Part shown: positions 16,862 through 26,558 of the stretch, one piece after another | Layout of the letters: the number at the start of each line of letters is the position of its first letter | Numbering within the stretch: the first letter of the stretch is position 1 | Source of the DNA: Shewanella sp. 1CM18E | GTDB taxonomy: Bacteria > Pseudomonadota > Gammaproteobacteria > Enterobacterales > Shewanellaceae | Reading direction: 5' to 3' | Assembly: GCF_023161665.1 (NCBI RefSeq) | Contig: NZ_JALNTW010000012.1 | Coordinates: forward strand, 62,001-126,000 | DNA: 64,000 nucleotides | Position numbers and translations under genes: made by a program | Notes under the pieces: model-generated | What the model was told of the DNA's origin: nothing | Database searches by the model: none | The model's input: the letters and a program-made list of their open reading frames with translations, nothing else

Positions 16862-17791
16862 ATGAGTAAGTACACAGTACCAACCTTCTCGCTCGCAATG
16901 TTACATCCCAAATATTGGTGTGTGTTATTAATCATTAGCGTTAGCTACCTTTGCAGCCTATTGCCCTACGCGATTCAAATTCGTTTCGGCAAACTACTCG
17001 GCCGCGTCGTACTTAGCTTTATGAAACGTCGCACACGCACTATCAAGCGAAATCTTGAGCTGTGTTTTCCAGATATGACTGACGCCGAGCGTGAAAAGCT
17101 AACCAAACAGAATATTGAAAATACCGGTTTGGCCCTACTTGAAACGGGCATGGCTTGGTTTTGGTCTAATGAACGCATTGCTAAACACACCACAGTGGTT
17201 GGCATGGAGCATATCGACAAACTAAAAGCTGAAGGCCGCGGCGCACTGCTGATCGCCGTACATTCACTTAACCTTGAGCTTAGTGGTCGTGCCTTTGGCC
17301 AATATGCACAAGGCATGGCGGTATATCGCCCAAACAATAATCCGTGTTTTGATTACTTTCAACTCAAAGGTCGTTCTCAAGGTGGTCATACGTTAATTCA
17401 TCGTAAGAACGTTAAGTTTATGCTTGAGGCGCTTAATGATGGTGCCTTTATGTGGTACGCACCGGATCATGATTACGGCCGTCGTCGCTCGACTTTCGCG
17501 CCGCTATTTGCGGTAGAAAATGCTTGTACAACAACGGGAACTAGCCTGTTAGCGGACAATACAAATTGTGCCATCGTGCCAGTGGTTTTTGTACGTGACA
17601 ACGATAGCGGTCACTACACCTTAACCATTAAAGAGCCAATGATAGATAAGTTTCCTAAGGGGGATGAACACGCTGGCGCCTGCTTTATCAATAAGATTGT
17701 TGAAGAGTCGATTATGGCTAAGCCAAGCCAGTATATGTGGTTACATAGACGCTTTAAGAACCGCCCAGATGGCGAAGCATCGCTTTATTAA
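16862..17791 (+). CDS. lpxL: Lipid A lauroyl-type acyltransferase LpxL (HtrB family)
   Basis: The 309-residue protein has one N-terminal membrane anchor (about residues 20-38) and the HX4E catalytic pair of this family as H134-SLNL-E139, as in E. coli LpxL, which has 306 residues. RRTIKRN-like and PDHDYGRRRSTFAP regions also fit. It transfers a secondary acyl chain to the lipid A precursor on the inner face of the inner membrane. A TATAAT at 16816-16821 may be its -10 element, although no good -35 box is seen. LpxM is a close relative, but length and motif favour LpxL. Confidence 0.85.
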   Translation: MSKYTVPTFSLAMLHPKYWCVLLIISVSYLCSLLPYAIQIRFGKLLGRVVLSFMKRRTRTIKRNLELCFPDMTDAEREKLTKQNIENTGLALLETGMAWFWSNERIAKHTTVVGMEHIDKLKAEGRGALLIAVHSLNLELSGRAFGQYAQGMAVYRPNNNPCFDYFQLKGRSQGGHTLIHRKNVKFMLEALNDGAFMWYAPDHDYGRRRSTFAPLFAVENACTTTGTSLLADNTNCAIVPVVFVRDNDSGHYTLTIKEPMIDKFPKGDEHAGACFINKIVEESIMAKPSQYMWLHRRFKNRPDGEASLY

Positions 17792-17805
17792 GGCTAAGGT
17801 TTAAG

Positions 17806-18147
17806 CTAATCAAACCAAGCTGCGGTTTTCTCAGCTGCTTGGTTTTTAACACCATCATCAACATACATAGACACCATAGCCAAAGCAGCGGCTAGCGCGC
17901 CTAAGTCATCAGAAAACCCCATAATTGGCGTTAAATCGGGGATCGCATCAATCGGTGAAATAAAATAGGCTAGTGCGCCGAAGATGACGGTTTTAGCCCA
18001 TTTAGGCGTGTCTGGACGTTTGGCGGCATAATACAAACACAGCGCGTTATCGATCACTTCACGACCGGCTTTTTTAGCAAATAGTTTTACCTTCAGCCAA
18101 AAGCTTTCATCGCTATATTCAATATTATCGTTTGTTTGTTGCGTCAT
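17806..18147 (-). CDS. YkvA/DUF1232-family small membrane protein
   Basis: The 113-residue protein contains the DUF1232 core, a hydrophobic stretch ending in FISPIDAIPDLTPIMGFSDDLGAL (about residues 57-80), which is the family signature. A longer frame beginning at 18204 has an ATG GGT GCG AAA ATG series; I chose the second of these (18145-18147) because GGGTG lies just before it. The function of the family is unknown; it is probably attached to the inner membrane. It is convergent with lpxL, with 14 bp between stops. Confidence 0.8.
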   Translation of the reverse strand: MTQQTNDNIEYSDESFWLKVKLFAKKAGREVIDNALCLYYAAKRPDTPKWAKTVIFGALAYFISPIDAIPDLTPIMGFSDDLGALAAALAMVSMYVDDGVKNQAAEKTAAWFD

Positions 18148-18259
18148 TTTCGCACCCATAAAAAAGGGAATATTTATACCTGTCAGTATAAGATATTCCC
18201 TCATTTTAGCTGATATAGCTATAGCAAGCTTGTCGCCAGCATTCCAAAAAACAGCCTAT

Positions 18260-20653
18260 TTACCTTTGGTGTTTAGGCGTAGTTCCCCAGGCATTCTTTT
18301 TAGGAGGACGTTTGCCCGCTTGGCCCGGCTTGCCCTGCCCAGAATTAGCTTGCCCTGACTTAGCTTGTCCAGATTGGCCATTCAGACCTGACTTATTGCC
18401 ACCAGCGTTACCGCCTGGCTTATTTGCGCCTGCTTTGTTTGCACCAGCTTTATTAGCACCGGGCTTGTTTTGCCCTGATTTATTTTGCCCAGACTTGGCC
18501 CCCTCTTTACGATCATCAAATTGATCGCCCGAGAAACGGGTAAAGGCTTTTTTACCTTTGCCGTCATCTTTAGTATTCAGCTTCTTCTTGTTACGAATCG
18601 CCTCACGCTCTTGACGAGATTCTGCTGGTACTAAGCAATTCGGACCATTACCAATCAGCTTCTCTTTGCCCATGGCAATTAGCGCTTCACGGATCAGCGG
18701 CCAGCCCTCTGCATCATGGTAACGCAGCAGGGCTTTATGCAACTTACGCTGACGGCCTTTCTTAGGCACTGAAACTTCTTCACTGGTATGTTTAACGTTT
18801 TTCAGCGAGTTAAGCTCAGTGTGATAAATCGTGGTCGCATTTGCCATTGGCGATGGATAGAAGTTTTGTACTTGATCGAGCTTAAACTTCTCGCCTTTTA
18901 ACCATAACGCCAAGTTCACCATATCTTCATTGGTGGTCCCCGGATGTGCCGAGATAAAGTAAGGGATCAAATATTGCTTCTTACCCGCCTCTTGTGAGTA
19001 CTTATCGAAAAGCTCTTTAAACTTGTCGTAAGTGCCCATGCCCGGCTTCATCATCTTATTAAGCGGACCTTCTTCGGTATGCTCAGGCGCAATCTTTAAA
19101 TAGCCGCCAACATGGTGAGTTGCCAGCTCTTTAACGTAACGCGGATCTTCTGTGGCTAAGTCATAACGCACACCTGACGCAATCAATACCTTTTTAATGC
19201 CCGGCACGTCACGTGCGGCGCGGTACAGGTCAATGGTAGCTTGATGATCGGTATCTAAATGGCCACAAATCGATGGGAACACACAAGATAAACGGCGACA
19301 GGTACTCTCGGCTTTTACACTAGTACAGCCTAAGCGATACATGTTGGCAGTTGGACCACCCAAGTCAGAAATTACCCCGGTAAAGCCCGGTACTTTCTGT
19401 TGAATGTCTTTAATTTCTTTAACGATCGAGTCTTGCGAACGGCTCTGAATAATACGGCCTTCATGCTCGGTAATAGAGCAGAACGAACAGCCGCCAAAAC
19501 AGCCACGCATGATATTGATCGAGGTCTTAATCATATCGTAGGCTGGAATTTTCTCTTTGCCGTATGATGGGTGCGGTACGCGCTGATAAGCGAGATCAAA
19601 CACACCATCCATTTCATCGGTATTTAGCGGCCACGCAGGCGGGTTAACCCAAATAGCACGCTCAGCATGCTTTTGAAACAGCGCGCGAGCACAGCCAGGG
19701 TTTTGCTCTTGGTGCAAAATACGTGATGCGTGGGCATAGAGATATTTGTCTTCAGACACCTTTTCATAGCTTGGCAGTAAGACATAGGTTTTCTCCCATG
19801 GCTTAGGTCTAGCTGGCTGAACGCTAATCGCCTTTGGCGCATCATTATCAAAAATCTTTTCATCCGTAGGCCCAGACAGGTTTTTACAACCTACGTCATC
19901 GGCGCCATACGGGTTAGGAATAGGATCGATCTTATGCAGCTGATCAATCTTACGCGAGTCCATGCCCTTCCATTCAGGCAACGGCTCTTTACGAATGACT
20001 GTAGTGCCGCGGATATTGTGTAATTCAGCTATCGGCTCACCTGCCGCTAAACGATGTGACAATTCAACCAATGGGCGCTCGGCATTACCGTAAACCAAGA
20101 TGTCGGCTTTAGCGTCTAAAATCACGCTGCGGCGCACTTTGTCAGACCAGTAATCGTAGTGGGCAATGCGGCGTAAACTGGCTTCAATACCACCAATTAC
20201 CACAGGTACCTGCTTAAAGGCTTCTTTGCAGCGCTGGGTATAAACCGTTACCGCGCGATCAGGGCGTTTGCCACCGATATTACCCGCAGTGTAAGCATCG
20301 TCATGACGCATACGACGCTCAGCGGTATAACGGTTGATCATCGAGTCCATGTTACCGGCGGTCACACCAAAGTAGAGGTTAGGCTTACCTAACTTCATAA
20401 AGTCTTCTTTGTTTGACCAATCAGGCTGAGAAATAATCCCCACTCTGAAACCTTGAGCTTCGAGCATGCGACCAATCACCGCCATACCAAAACTTGGATG
20501 GTCCACGTATGCATCGCCAGTGACGATAATGATGTCACAACTATCCCAGCCTAACTTGGCCATCTCTTTGCGAGACATAGGCAAGAAAGGCGCTGGGCGC
20601 GTGAGCTCAGGGCGATACTTTGGAAAGGTAAATAACGTGGATTCTACTTGCAT
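18260..20653 (-). CDS. ygiQ: YgiQ-family radical SAM protein with a repetitive basic tail
   Basis: The 797-residue protein has the YgiQ N-terminal region ([20 protein letters not shown]), a radical SAM cluster CFGGCSFC (about residues 382-390) and the YgiQ C-terminal region. The last 80 residues are a low-complexity tail of Lys, Gly, Asn, Gln and Ala in short repeats ([22 protein letters not shown]). The family is widespread and highly conserved, but its reaction is unknown. The start is the ATG at 20651-20653, which begins the conserved N-terminus. It stands alone, with a terminator-like palindrome upstream. Confidence 0.88.
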   Translation of the reverse strand: MQVESTLFTFPKYRPELTRPAPFLPMSRKEMAKLGWDSCDIIIVTGDAYVDHPSFGMAVIGRMLEAQGFRVGIISQPDWSNKEDFMKLGKPNLYFGVTAGNMDSMINRYTAERRMRHDDAYTAGNIGGKRPDRAVTVYTQRCKEAFKQVPVVIGGIEASLRRIAHYDYWSDKVRRSVILDAKADILVYGNAERPLVELSHRLAAGEPIAELHNIRGTTVIRKEPLPEWKGMDSRKIDQLHKIDPIPNPYGADDVGCKNLSGPTDEKIFDNDAPKAISVQPARPKPWEKTYVLLPSYEKVSEDKYLYAHASRILHQEQNPGCARALFQKHAERAIWVNPPAWPLNTDEMDGVFDLAYQRVPHPSYGKEKIPAYDMIKTSINIMRGCFGGCSFCSITEHEGRIIQSRSQDSIVKEIKDIQQKVPGFTGVISDLGGPTANMYRLGCTSVKAESTCRRLSCVFPSICGHLDTDHQATIDLYRAARDVPGIKKVLIASGVRYDLATEDPRYVKELATHHVGGYLKIAPEHTEEGPLNKMMKPGMGTYDKFKELFDKYSQEAGKKQYLIPYFISAHPGTTNEDMVNLALWLKGEKFKLDQVQNFYPSPMANATTIYHTELNSLKNVKHTSEEVSVPKKGRQRKLHKALLRYHDAEGWPLIREALIAMGKEKLIGNGPNCLVPAESRQEREAIRNKKKLNTKDDGKGKKAFTRFSGDQFDDRKEGAKSGQNKSGQNKPGANKAGANKAGANKPGGNAGGNKSGLNGQSGQAKSGQANSGQGKPGQAGKRPPKKNAWGTTPKHQR

Positions 20654-20761
20654 GGATTAGGCAGCCTAACTGAAATACAAAAATTACGCAGATATTGCGC
20701 CCCTACTTGCTCGCGCAACGGGGACGCGGAGTATAACAGGCTACGCCTGCAAGGTGTGACT

Positions 20762-20789
20762 AAAAAAGCATCAAATTGATGCTTTTTTT
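20762..20789. terminator. Bidirectional terminator-like palindrome
   Basis: A-run plus GCATCAA (to 20774) pairs with TTGATGC plus a T-run (20776-20788). The stem has A and T tracts on both sides and works for either strand. It lies between the start of ygiQ and the 3' end of the MAPEG gene, so on the minus strand it ends the MAPEG transcript. Confidence 0.75.
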
Positions 20790-20912
20790 AGTATAGCTGC
20801 TTATCCCATAATTTGGCTGTGGGTATTACTCTAGCGGGTTTTAACGTTATTCTTAACATGCTATATCACTGAAATAAGCTCATTTGCTCTGGGCTATTTC
20901 GGGCTAACAATT

Positions 20913-21311
20913 CTAAAGACTCATCACGTAAGCAAACAAGTTAACCAGCGCTAAACCCACAATCACGCTCCAAGTTAATATCATCCCCCAAAAGCGACCT
21001 ATGTGGTAACCGCCTTTACCTTGGGTTAAACCAATGGCGTGCAGCACCCGTGCAATAATCCACACACAACCAAAAACATGCAGCATTAAACTACTACTGC
21101 CATTTAGCTCGGCGACGACTAATAACAGCAAAGCAATTGGTGCATTCTCAAGTAAATTGCCATGTACTCGCTGCGATAAAGTCAGTGATTCGTTGCCCGC
21201 GGTGCCAATACCTATTTTATGAGTTCGTCTTAATTTTATTACCCGATACGTGAGTAAAACGGTCAGTAACGCTGTGAGGCTGATATACAAGCCTGAGATA
21301 GCAAGCGGCAT
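20913..21311 (-). CDS. MAPEG-family membrane protein
   Basis: The 132-residue protein has four hydrophobic segments (about 3-23, 53-72, 76-94, 108-128) and the family pattern RVHGNLLENAPIALLLLVVAEL (about 47-68). MAPEG proteins include glutathione S-transferases and eicosanoid enzymes in animals; bacterial members of this short type are not characterised. I start at the ATG 21309-21311 because GGAG overlaps the GTG at 21317 and sits at a workable distance from this ATG. Confidence 0.8.
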   Translation of the reverse strand: MPLAISGLYISLTALLTVLLTYRVIKLRRTHKIGIGTAGNESLTLSQRVHGNLLENAPIALLLLVVAELNGSSSLMLHVFGCVWIIARVLHAIGLTQGKGGYHIGRFWGMILTWSVIVGLALVNLFAYVMSL

Positions 21312-21517
21312 CTTCACTCCAATTATTTAATCGCAACACCCCAGCATTACAATTAACGAACATCATGTAAATAAATGGCAACTTTTTTATCTCAAATAAG
21401 GTAAGATGCGCTCGTAAAATGATGACCGTAAAACAGTAAGATAAAACAATAACTAAAAAAGCTTTAAGGCACTGTTTTTAAATACAAACCCTAAGTCACC
21501 AATAGCGAATTGAGATT

Positions 21518-22738
21518 GTGGATAATCAAGAGTTTTTAGAAAAGCGCCGTTTTATTATTAAACTCGGTAAAGCGCTACATAAATTTGGTACACCTGCCTA
21601 CCGCTTAGAAACCCACTTACAAGGTGTTTCTAATGTACTGGGAATAGAAGGTTATTTTTTAATTTCGCCAACTGCGATGACTTTTGTGCTGCAGCACGAT
21701 GAAGATCAAGAGTACAACCACGTTGCCCGCGTAAAACCTGGTGATCTCGATTTAGGCGCACTGGCTCGCACCGACGAGTTGGTTGAAGAACTCATGTCTG
21801 GTCAACGTACCCTGCAAGAAGCGCTTGAGCGTCTAGAAGAAATAGCCAACAAACCTAATCCATACGGCACCAAACTCACTCTGCTCGCTTTTGGCACTTC
21901 AGCGGGCGCATTTGCCATGCTGATGGGCACCAGTTGGAACGATGTATTTTGGTCTGGAATGCTAGGCTTAATGGTCTACGGTTTAGTTTACCGTGCCGAA
22001 CGCTCAAAACGCATGGCAGAAATGCTCGAACCCCTTGCCGCCATTTTATGTGCCATCCTTGCCTATGGCATTGCCAAAATCGATCCGTCTGTCAATATTC
22101 CCGTTATTATCCTATCGGGGATTATCATCTTTATCCCCGGTTTAGCCTTAACCTTGGGCCTCGCTGAACTCGCCGCTCGAGACTTGATATCGGGTACAGC
22201 AAGGGTGATGGATGCCTTTATGCTGCTATTTAAGCTGTATTTTGGGGTAATTCTGGGGATGGCAATCGGTAAAGCCATTTTTGGTGAGACCACTTATGTA
22301 CCGCCAGAAACCTTACCGACTTGGGCTATTTGGGCTGCGGTGCCAATCTTATCAACTGCACTGGTCATCATCTTTAAAGCGCGCTTAAAAGACTCGCCTT
22401 GGGGAATTTTGGCGGGAATCGTTGCCTTTTTCTCAGCCATGTTAGGCGCAATTTACTTCGGTGAGTCTATTGGTATTTTCTTTGGCGCTTTGGCGGTAGG
22501 TATTTATTCCAATTTATATGCCCGCTGGATGAAGGCTCCAGCATCTATTGCACTACTGCAAGGTATTGTCATCTTGGTTCCCGGTAGTAAAACCTATATC
22601 GGCCTGAACACCCTTATTTTGGGCGAAACCATTTTTAACCAGTCGCACCTTGGCATTCAAATATTCTTAATCTTTATGTCGATTGTCGCTGGACTTATCT
22701 TTGCCAACGTCGCGGTACCACCTAGACGTACCTTATAA
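21518..22738 (+). CDS. ThrE-family threonine/serine exporter, fused form
   Basis: The 406-residue protein starts at a GTG (21518). The N-terminal 115 residues are a soluble lead with the family motif SPTAMTFVL, followed by about ten membrane segments in two sets of five (about 125-250 and 270-400), so the YjjP-like and YjjB-like halves are in one chain, as in Corynebacterium ThrE. The family exports threonine and serine in exchange for protons; other solutes are possible. A good terminator follows 26 bp after the stop codon, so it is probably a single-gene unit. Confidence 0.82.
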   Translation: MDNQEFLEKRRFIIKLGKALHKFGTPAYRLETHLQGVSNVLGIEGYFLISPTAMTFVLQHDEDQEYNHVARVKPGDLDLGALARTDELVEELMSGQRTLQEALERLEEIANKPNPYGTKLTLLAFGTSAGAFAMLMGTSWNDVFWSGMLGLMVYGLVYRAERSKRMAEMLEPLAAILCAILAYGIAKIDPSVNIPVIILSGIIIFIPGLALTLGLAELAARDLISGTARVMDAFMLLFKLYFGVILGMAIGKAIFGETTYVPPETLPTWAIWAAVPILSTALVIIFKARLKDSPWGILAGIVAFFSAMLGAIYFGESIGIFFGALAVGIYSNLYARWMKAPASIALLQGIVILVPGSKTYIGLNTLILGETIFNQSHLGIQIFLIFMSIVAGLIFANVAVPPRRTL

Positions 22739-22763
22739 ATACTATTACTTATCTCTAGATAGG

Positions 22764-22786
22764 AAGAGCGCTTTAAGCGCTCTTTT
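22764..22786 (+). terminator. Rho-independent terminator after the exporter gene
   Basis: AAGAGCGCT (22764-22772) pairs with AGCGCTCTT (22776-22784) and the stem runs directly into TTTTTT on the plus strand. Confidence 0.85.
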
Positions 22787-22916
22787 TTATTGCCTCACAT
22801 CACTTTCAGCTTAGTAAATCAGCACGTTATTGCTTGAGTCATCTACACTTAATCAATATGACAGCTTTATTACTTTCTGTTATTAATGGATCTTGCCAAG
22901 GAGGATAACCGATAGG

Positions 22917-24557
22917 ATGAAACGGCTTTTCAGCGTGACATTAGCATGTCTTGTAAGCATCCATGCGGGTGCCACTTCTGCTGAAAATAAAACCGTTATC
23001 GCTAACCCCAATACTGATGCTCAACAAAAAAAGCCCACCAAAAATATTGTCATCAAGAGTAACGATATCTTTGATCTCTCAGATCCTGAAACCTTCTTTA
23101 TCCATCGTTGGGCTAATTACCTACATATCAATACCCGTGATAACGTTATCCGCAATAAGCTTAGCTTTAAAGAAGGCCAAAGTGTCAGCCAAAAAGATCT
23201 TGATGAGATGCAACGTATTTTACGAGCAGAGCCCTATATCCGCGATGCAAAAATCACTTACTCAGAGCCAGCACCCGATGCAGACCTTGCCGACGAAGGG
23301 CAAAATGTTTTAGTCGAGACTTGGGATAACTGGTCGTTACTACCGACATTTAACGCTAGCCGCAGCGGTGGCGAAAGTAAGTTCTCTGTCGGTATAAAAG
23401 AAGATAATTTATTTGGATATGGCGTTAGAACCCGCTTTAAATACCAGTCTAATGCCGACAGAACCGGCTATAAATTTGCTATTGAGGCCCCGGTAAATTT
23501 TATCAAACACGCGACCATTGCAGCCGATTTTTACGATAATAGTGACGGTCATGCGCAACATCTCTATTTTGAGAAACCTTTCTATACCCTCGATGGTAAT
23601 CACATGTATTCGGCTGAATATTTGAATGATTTACGTATCGACACCTTAAAGCAAAATGGTCAAGACACTAATGAATTTGAACACGCGGTTAGCTACAACA
23701 ATGCTCGGCTAGGCTGGTTAATAGATAAAGATGAGCAACAGTTGTCACGGATCATTATGGGGATAACTCAAGATCGCCATGAATTTAGCCATGTAGACAA
23801 TTACCCGACTTCAGAGCTGCCCCAAGATAGAGATTTTCTTTATCCATGGCTGGCATATCAATACATTGAAGATGACTTTAAAGTCCTACAAAATATTCAC
23901 CTGATCAATTACAACGAAGACTTTAATTTAGGTTGGCAGCATTTTATTAAGCTAGGCATTGAAACCCGCGATCTCAACGACGATTCACCGATCGGCTACC
24001 ATATCAATTGGCAATCGAGTCGCGGCTACCAAGCAGATGAGCAACTGCTGTTGCTCGCAATGGACGGCGAAGGGGTATTTGCCACCAGCCAAAAGGACTT
24101 CTACCAACTGAACCTGGCAGCGGAATATTTTTACCAACTCGCGCCCAAATGGACCGCATACTCAAAGCTAAGGTTAAGCACTTCAAAAAATAATTACTTA
24201 GACAGACCGTTTGCACTTGGCGATGAAACTGGCATTCGCGGCTATCCTAATGATTACCAATATGGCGATAATCAATGGGCATTGACTGCAGAGCTACGTA
24301 ACTACCCCAATATTGATCTTTACCAACTCGCAGAGTTAGGCTGGGCGGTATTTACTGATATTGGCCAAGCGTTTGGCGGCAACGATAATAACAACGCGAT
24401 ATCCTCGCCAATTGGCAGCTTTGGTATTGGTGCAAGGATTTACTCTTCAAAATCCAGCTACGGTAATGTGGCCCATATTGATTTAAGCGTGCCCTTTACC
24501 TCTGGCCCTGAAGTAAATAGCTGGGAATGGCGTTTTCAGGTGAAAAATCATTTTTGA
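22917..24557 (+). CDS. Omp85-superfamily outer-membrane protein with a POTRA domain
   Basis: The 546-residue protein has a signal peptide (MKRLFSVTLACLVSIHAGATSA), a POTRA-like region (about residues 50-125, with IRNKLSFKEGQSVSQKDLDE and LRAEPYIRDAKITYSEP) and a 16-strand barrel region. GIRGYP near residue 440 matches the VRGF/Y motif in the barrel loop of Omp85 proteins. One POTRA unit and this length are short compared with BamA (five POTRA) and TamA (three). I start at the ATG 22917 because AAGGAGG precedes it and the signal begins there; a TTG at 22893 lies before that site. It may insert or move a substrate across the outer membrane, but no partner gene identifies it. Confidence 0.78.
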   Translation: MKRLFSVTLACLVSIHAGATSAENKTVIANPNTDAQQKKPTKNIVIKSNDIFDLSDPETFFIHRWANYLHINTRDNVIRNKLSFKEGQSVSQKDLDEMQRILRAEPYIRDAKITYSEPAPDADLADEGQNVLVETWDNWSLLPTFNASRSGGESKFSVGIKEDNLFGYGVRTRFKYQSNADRTGYKFAIEAPVNFIKHATIAADFYDNSDGHAQHLYFEKPFYTLDGNHMYSAEYLNDLRIDTLKQNGQDTNEFEHAVSYNNARLGWLIDKDEQQLSRIIMGITQDRHEFSHVDNYPTSELPQDRDFLYPWLAYQYIEDDFKVLQNIHLINYNEDFNLGWQHFIKLGIETRDLNDDSPIGYHINWQSSRGYQADEQLLLLAMDGEGVFATSQKDFYQLNLAAEYFYQLAPKWTAYSKLRLSTSKNNYLDRPFALGDETGIRGYPNDYQYGDNQWALTAELRNYPNIDLYQLAELGWAVFTDIGQAFGGNDNNNAISSPIGSFGIGARIYSSKSSYGNVAHIDLSVPFTSGPEVNSWEWRFQVKNHF

Positions 24558-24563
24558 TGATTG

Positions 24564-24983
24564 CTATTTTTTATCTGCAAAAGCCTCTATTTGGGCTTTA
24601 ATCTGATTCTTTTGCTGCTTATCTTCTAATTTATAAATCCGCTTAATTTGCGACTTCATCATAGGATCTTGCACCGTAGACACCGAGTCAAAGCCTGCTT
24701 CAACTTTGCCCATGGTTGAGCTAACAGCTAAGCCTTGAGCAAAGTTTAAATCATTCAAGCCACCATTAAGGATCAACAAATAATTTTGGTTTGGACGAAC
24801 GCCCACTATGATCGAGTAGCGATCGACACTTTCCCAGCCATCCATACGGAAATTATCAATCGAGTTAACTTGCTCAAGAGCCGGGAAGGTATACATAGCA
24901 TCACGCTCTTTATTGGCTTCAGTTGCTGCACAGCCGCCCAATGCAATGCTCAATATCAATAATAGTTTTGCTAATGTACGCAT
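24564..24983 (-). CDS. Small lipoprotein, DUF6491-like
   Basis: The 139-residue protein has a lipoprotein signal ending in LGGC (Cys17), so it is anchored by lipid. The mature part (residues 25-125) resembles the DUF6491 family, with NSIDNFRMDGWESVDRYSIIVGV and NYLLILNGGL; the assignment is by eye and moderate. Its stop codon lies 6 bp from that of the convergent Omp85-like gene, and the two might share a terminator region. Function unknown. Confidence 0.7.
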   Translation of the reverse strand: MRTLAKLLLILSIALGGCAATEANKERDAMYTFPALEQVNSIDNFRMDGWESVDRYSIIVGVRPNQNYLLILNGGLNDLNFAQGLAVSSTMGKVEAGFDSVSTVQDPMMKSQIKRIYKLEDKQQKNQIKAQIEAFADKK

Positions 24984-25207
24984 AAGATATCTCCTGCCTG
25001 AATAAAATTAACTGTAGTCGCACGCGGTTAATAAGCAACAAACGGCTATTTAAACTTACGCTACAAGGTGCAATACCGTTAATTAAACTTGCTTAATAAT
25101 GACGCTATCTAGGCTAGCGCTTTTAAAGCCGATCTGATTTAATGCTCAAGTCACAATGCCAATTATAAGGCAGATAAGAGGTTATTATTTTTCAGAGACT
25201 GCAAAAT

Positions 25208-25666
25208 ATGTTTAGGCTTAACCTTCAGCCTAAGCAACATTCAAAATCAACATTGGCAATCATGCTAATGCTTTTTGTTTGTCAGTTTTTTTCCGTAAGT
25301 TCAGCCTATTCTGTGCAATATCCCGATGGTGAACACCCATTAGGACAATCGATATACCACCATCATAGCCATGCAGTAGTTGAGTCATTCAGTCATCACT
25401 CACATGCCCCTAGCGCATTTAATGCTACTGAATCGGTCACCGCTTACCTTGCAAGCGACTCTGCAATCAACGGCGATAACACATTCAATACAGACCCGAA
25501 TCCAATAACCGAACATGACCATGCCAATCATGGCCATACGCCGTCGGATATACCCGTAGAGAGGGTATTTTCCAGCCAGTTTATTCACTCGGCGACCATT
25601 AGCGATAACGATATGCGCTACGAGGGTCACCGCTATGCCCCACCGCTTCCGCCTCCACACTACTAA
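25208..25666 (+). CDS. His-rich exported protein, probably metal-related
   Basis: The 152-residue protein has an N-terminal hydrophobic stretch (residues 16-33, TLAIMLMLFVCQFFSVSS) that looks like a signal peptide or anchor. Clusters of histidine follow (YHHHSHAVVESFSHHSH and EHDHANHGH), then a Pro-rich tail ending PPLPPPHY. His-rich periplasmic proteins commonly bind nickel, zinc or copper, and the next gene is a HupE/UreJ-like protein, so a metal role is likely but inferred. No recognisable domain. The ribosome binding site is poor. Confidence 0.65.
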   Translation: MFRLNLQPKQHSKSTLAIMLMLFVCQFFSVSSAYSVQYPDGEHPLGQSIYHHHSHAVVESFSHHSHAPSAFNATESVTAYLASDSAINGDNTFNTDPNPITEHDHANHGHTPSDIPVERVFSSQFIHSATISDNDMRYEGHRYAPPLPPPHY

Positions 25667-25738
25667 TTATTTTTTAGCGATTATCAAATAACTGACAACC
25701 AGTATTTAAATCGCTTTTATAAATATGAGCATAAGCGA

Positions 25739-25754
25739 CTGATATATATATCAG
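25739..25754. promoter_or_regulatory. 16-bp palindrome upstream of the HupE-like gene
   Basis: The sequence CTGATATATATATCAG is a perfect palindrome 50 bp before the start codon at 25804. It could be an operator or part of the promoter; its AT-rich centre also makes it a weak -10 region. No regulator can be named. Confidence 0.3.
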
Positions 25755-25803
25755 CCTATTTCGCTGTTCTTAATCATATCTAAAATAATTTGGAGAAACA
25801 GCA

Positions 25804-26499
25804 ATGAGCCAACCTTTGGCCACAACCATTAAGTTAATGGTGCTGCTATGCGGGCTATTCGCCTCTTTTTCACTGCTTGCTCACGGTGTCGATGAAGGTA
25901 CCAAGCAATTTTTAACCCTTAACCAAGGGGTATCAATTCTGCCCTTTATCTATATTGGCGCTAAACACATGGTCACGGGATATGACCATTTATTGTTTTT
26001 AGTCGGTGTGGTTTTCTTCCTCTACCGCACTAAAGACGTACTCTTGTATGTGAGTCTATTCACTATTGGCCACAGCATTACCCTGCTTGCTGGTGTGTAC
26101 TATGACATACAAGTAAATGCCTATCTCATCGACGCTATTATTGGCTTTTCTATTATTTATAAAGGGTTTGATAATTTAGGTGGCTTTCAAAGAGTCTTTG
26201 GCTTTCAACCCAATACAAAAGTCGCAGTGATGATATTTGGGCTGTTTCATGGCTTTGGCTTGGCAACTAAAATTCAGGAGTTTCAATTACCGCAAGATGG
26301 GCTCGTTCCTAACATCTTAGCATTCAACATTGGGGTCGAAATCGGCCAGTTTTTGGCACTTGGGTTAGTGCTCATTTTAATAAGTCTCTGGCGTCGGCAC
26401 AAAAGTTACCTGCAGTTTTCAACAGTGACAAATACCTTGTTGATGAGCGCTGGCGTAATGCTTGTGGGCTTCCAACTAACAGGCTATTTCATTAACTAG
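25804..26499 (+). CDS. HupE/UreJ-family membrane protein
   Basis: The 231-residue protein has a signal-like first segment and about six further membrane segments. MVTGYDHLLFLVGVVFF (about residues 59-75) is the family signature in which the His and Asp are thought to bind a metal; GHSITLL and FGLFHGFGLA carry further histidines. HupE and UreJ proteins are linked to nickel uptake, but this branch (with a preceding exported protein and a following anchor protein) is not characterised. TTTGGAG lies eight bases before the ATG. Export or uptake direction is unknown. Confidence 0.82.
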   Translation: MSQPLATTIKLMVLLCGLFASFSLLAHGVDEGTKQFLTLNQGVSILPFIYIGAKHMVTGYDHLLFLVGVVFFLYRTKDVLLYVSLFTIGHSITLLAGVYYDIQVNAYLIDAIIGFSIIYKGFDNLGGFQRVFGFQPNTKVAVMIFGLFHGFGLATKIQEFQLPQDGLVPNILAFNIGVEIGQFLALGLVLILISLWRRHKSYLQFSTVTNTLLMSAGVMLVGFQLTGYFIN

Positions 26500-26558
26500 A
26501 AGCATCCACGTTAGACACTCAAACCAATATTGAAATAAGATAAAGACAAGGAAAAACA

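Noticed and set aside
18312..18524. 70-codon Pro/Ala/Cys-rich plus-strand frame
   Set aside because: It is the antisense of the repetitive ygiQ tail, so its low complexity is a shadow of that tail.
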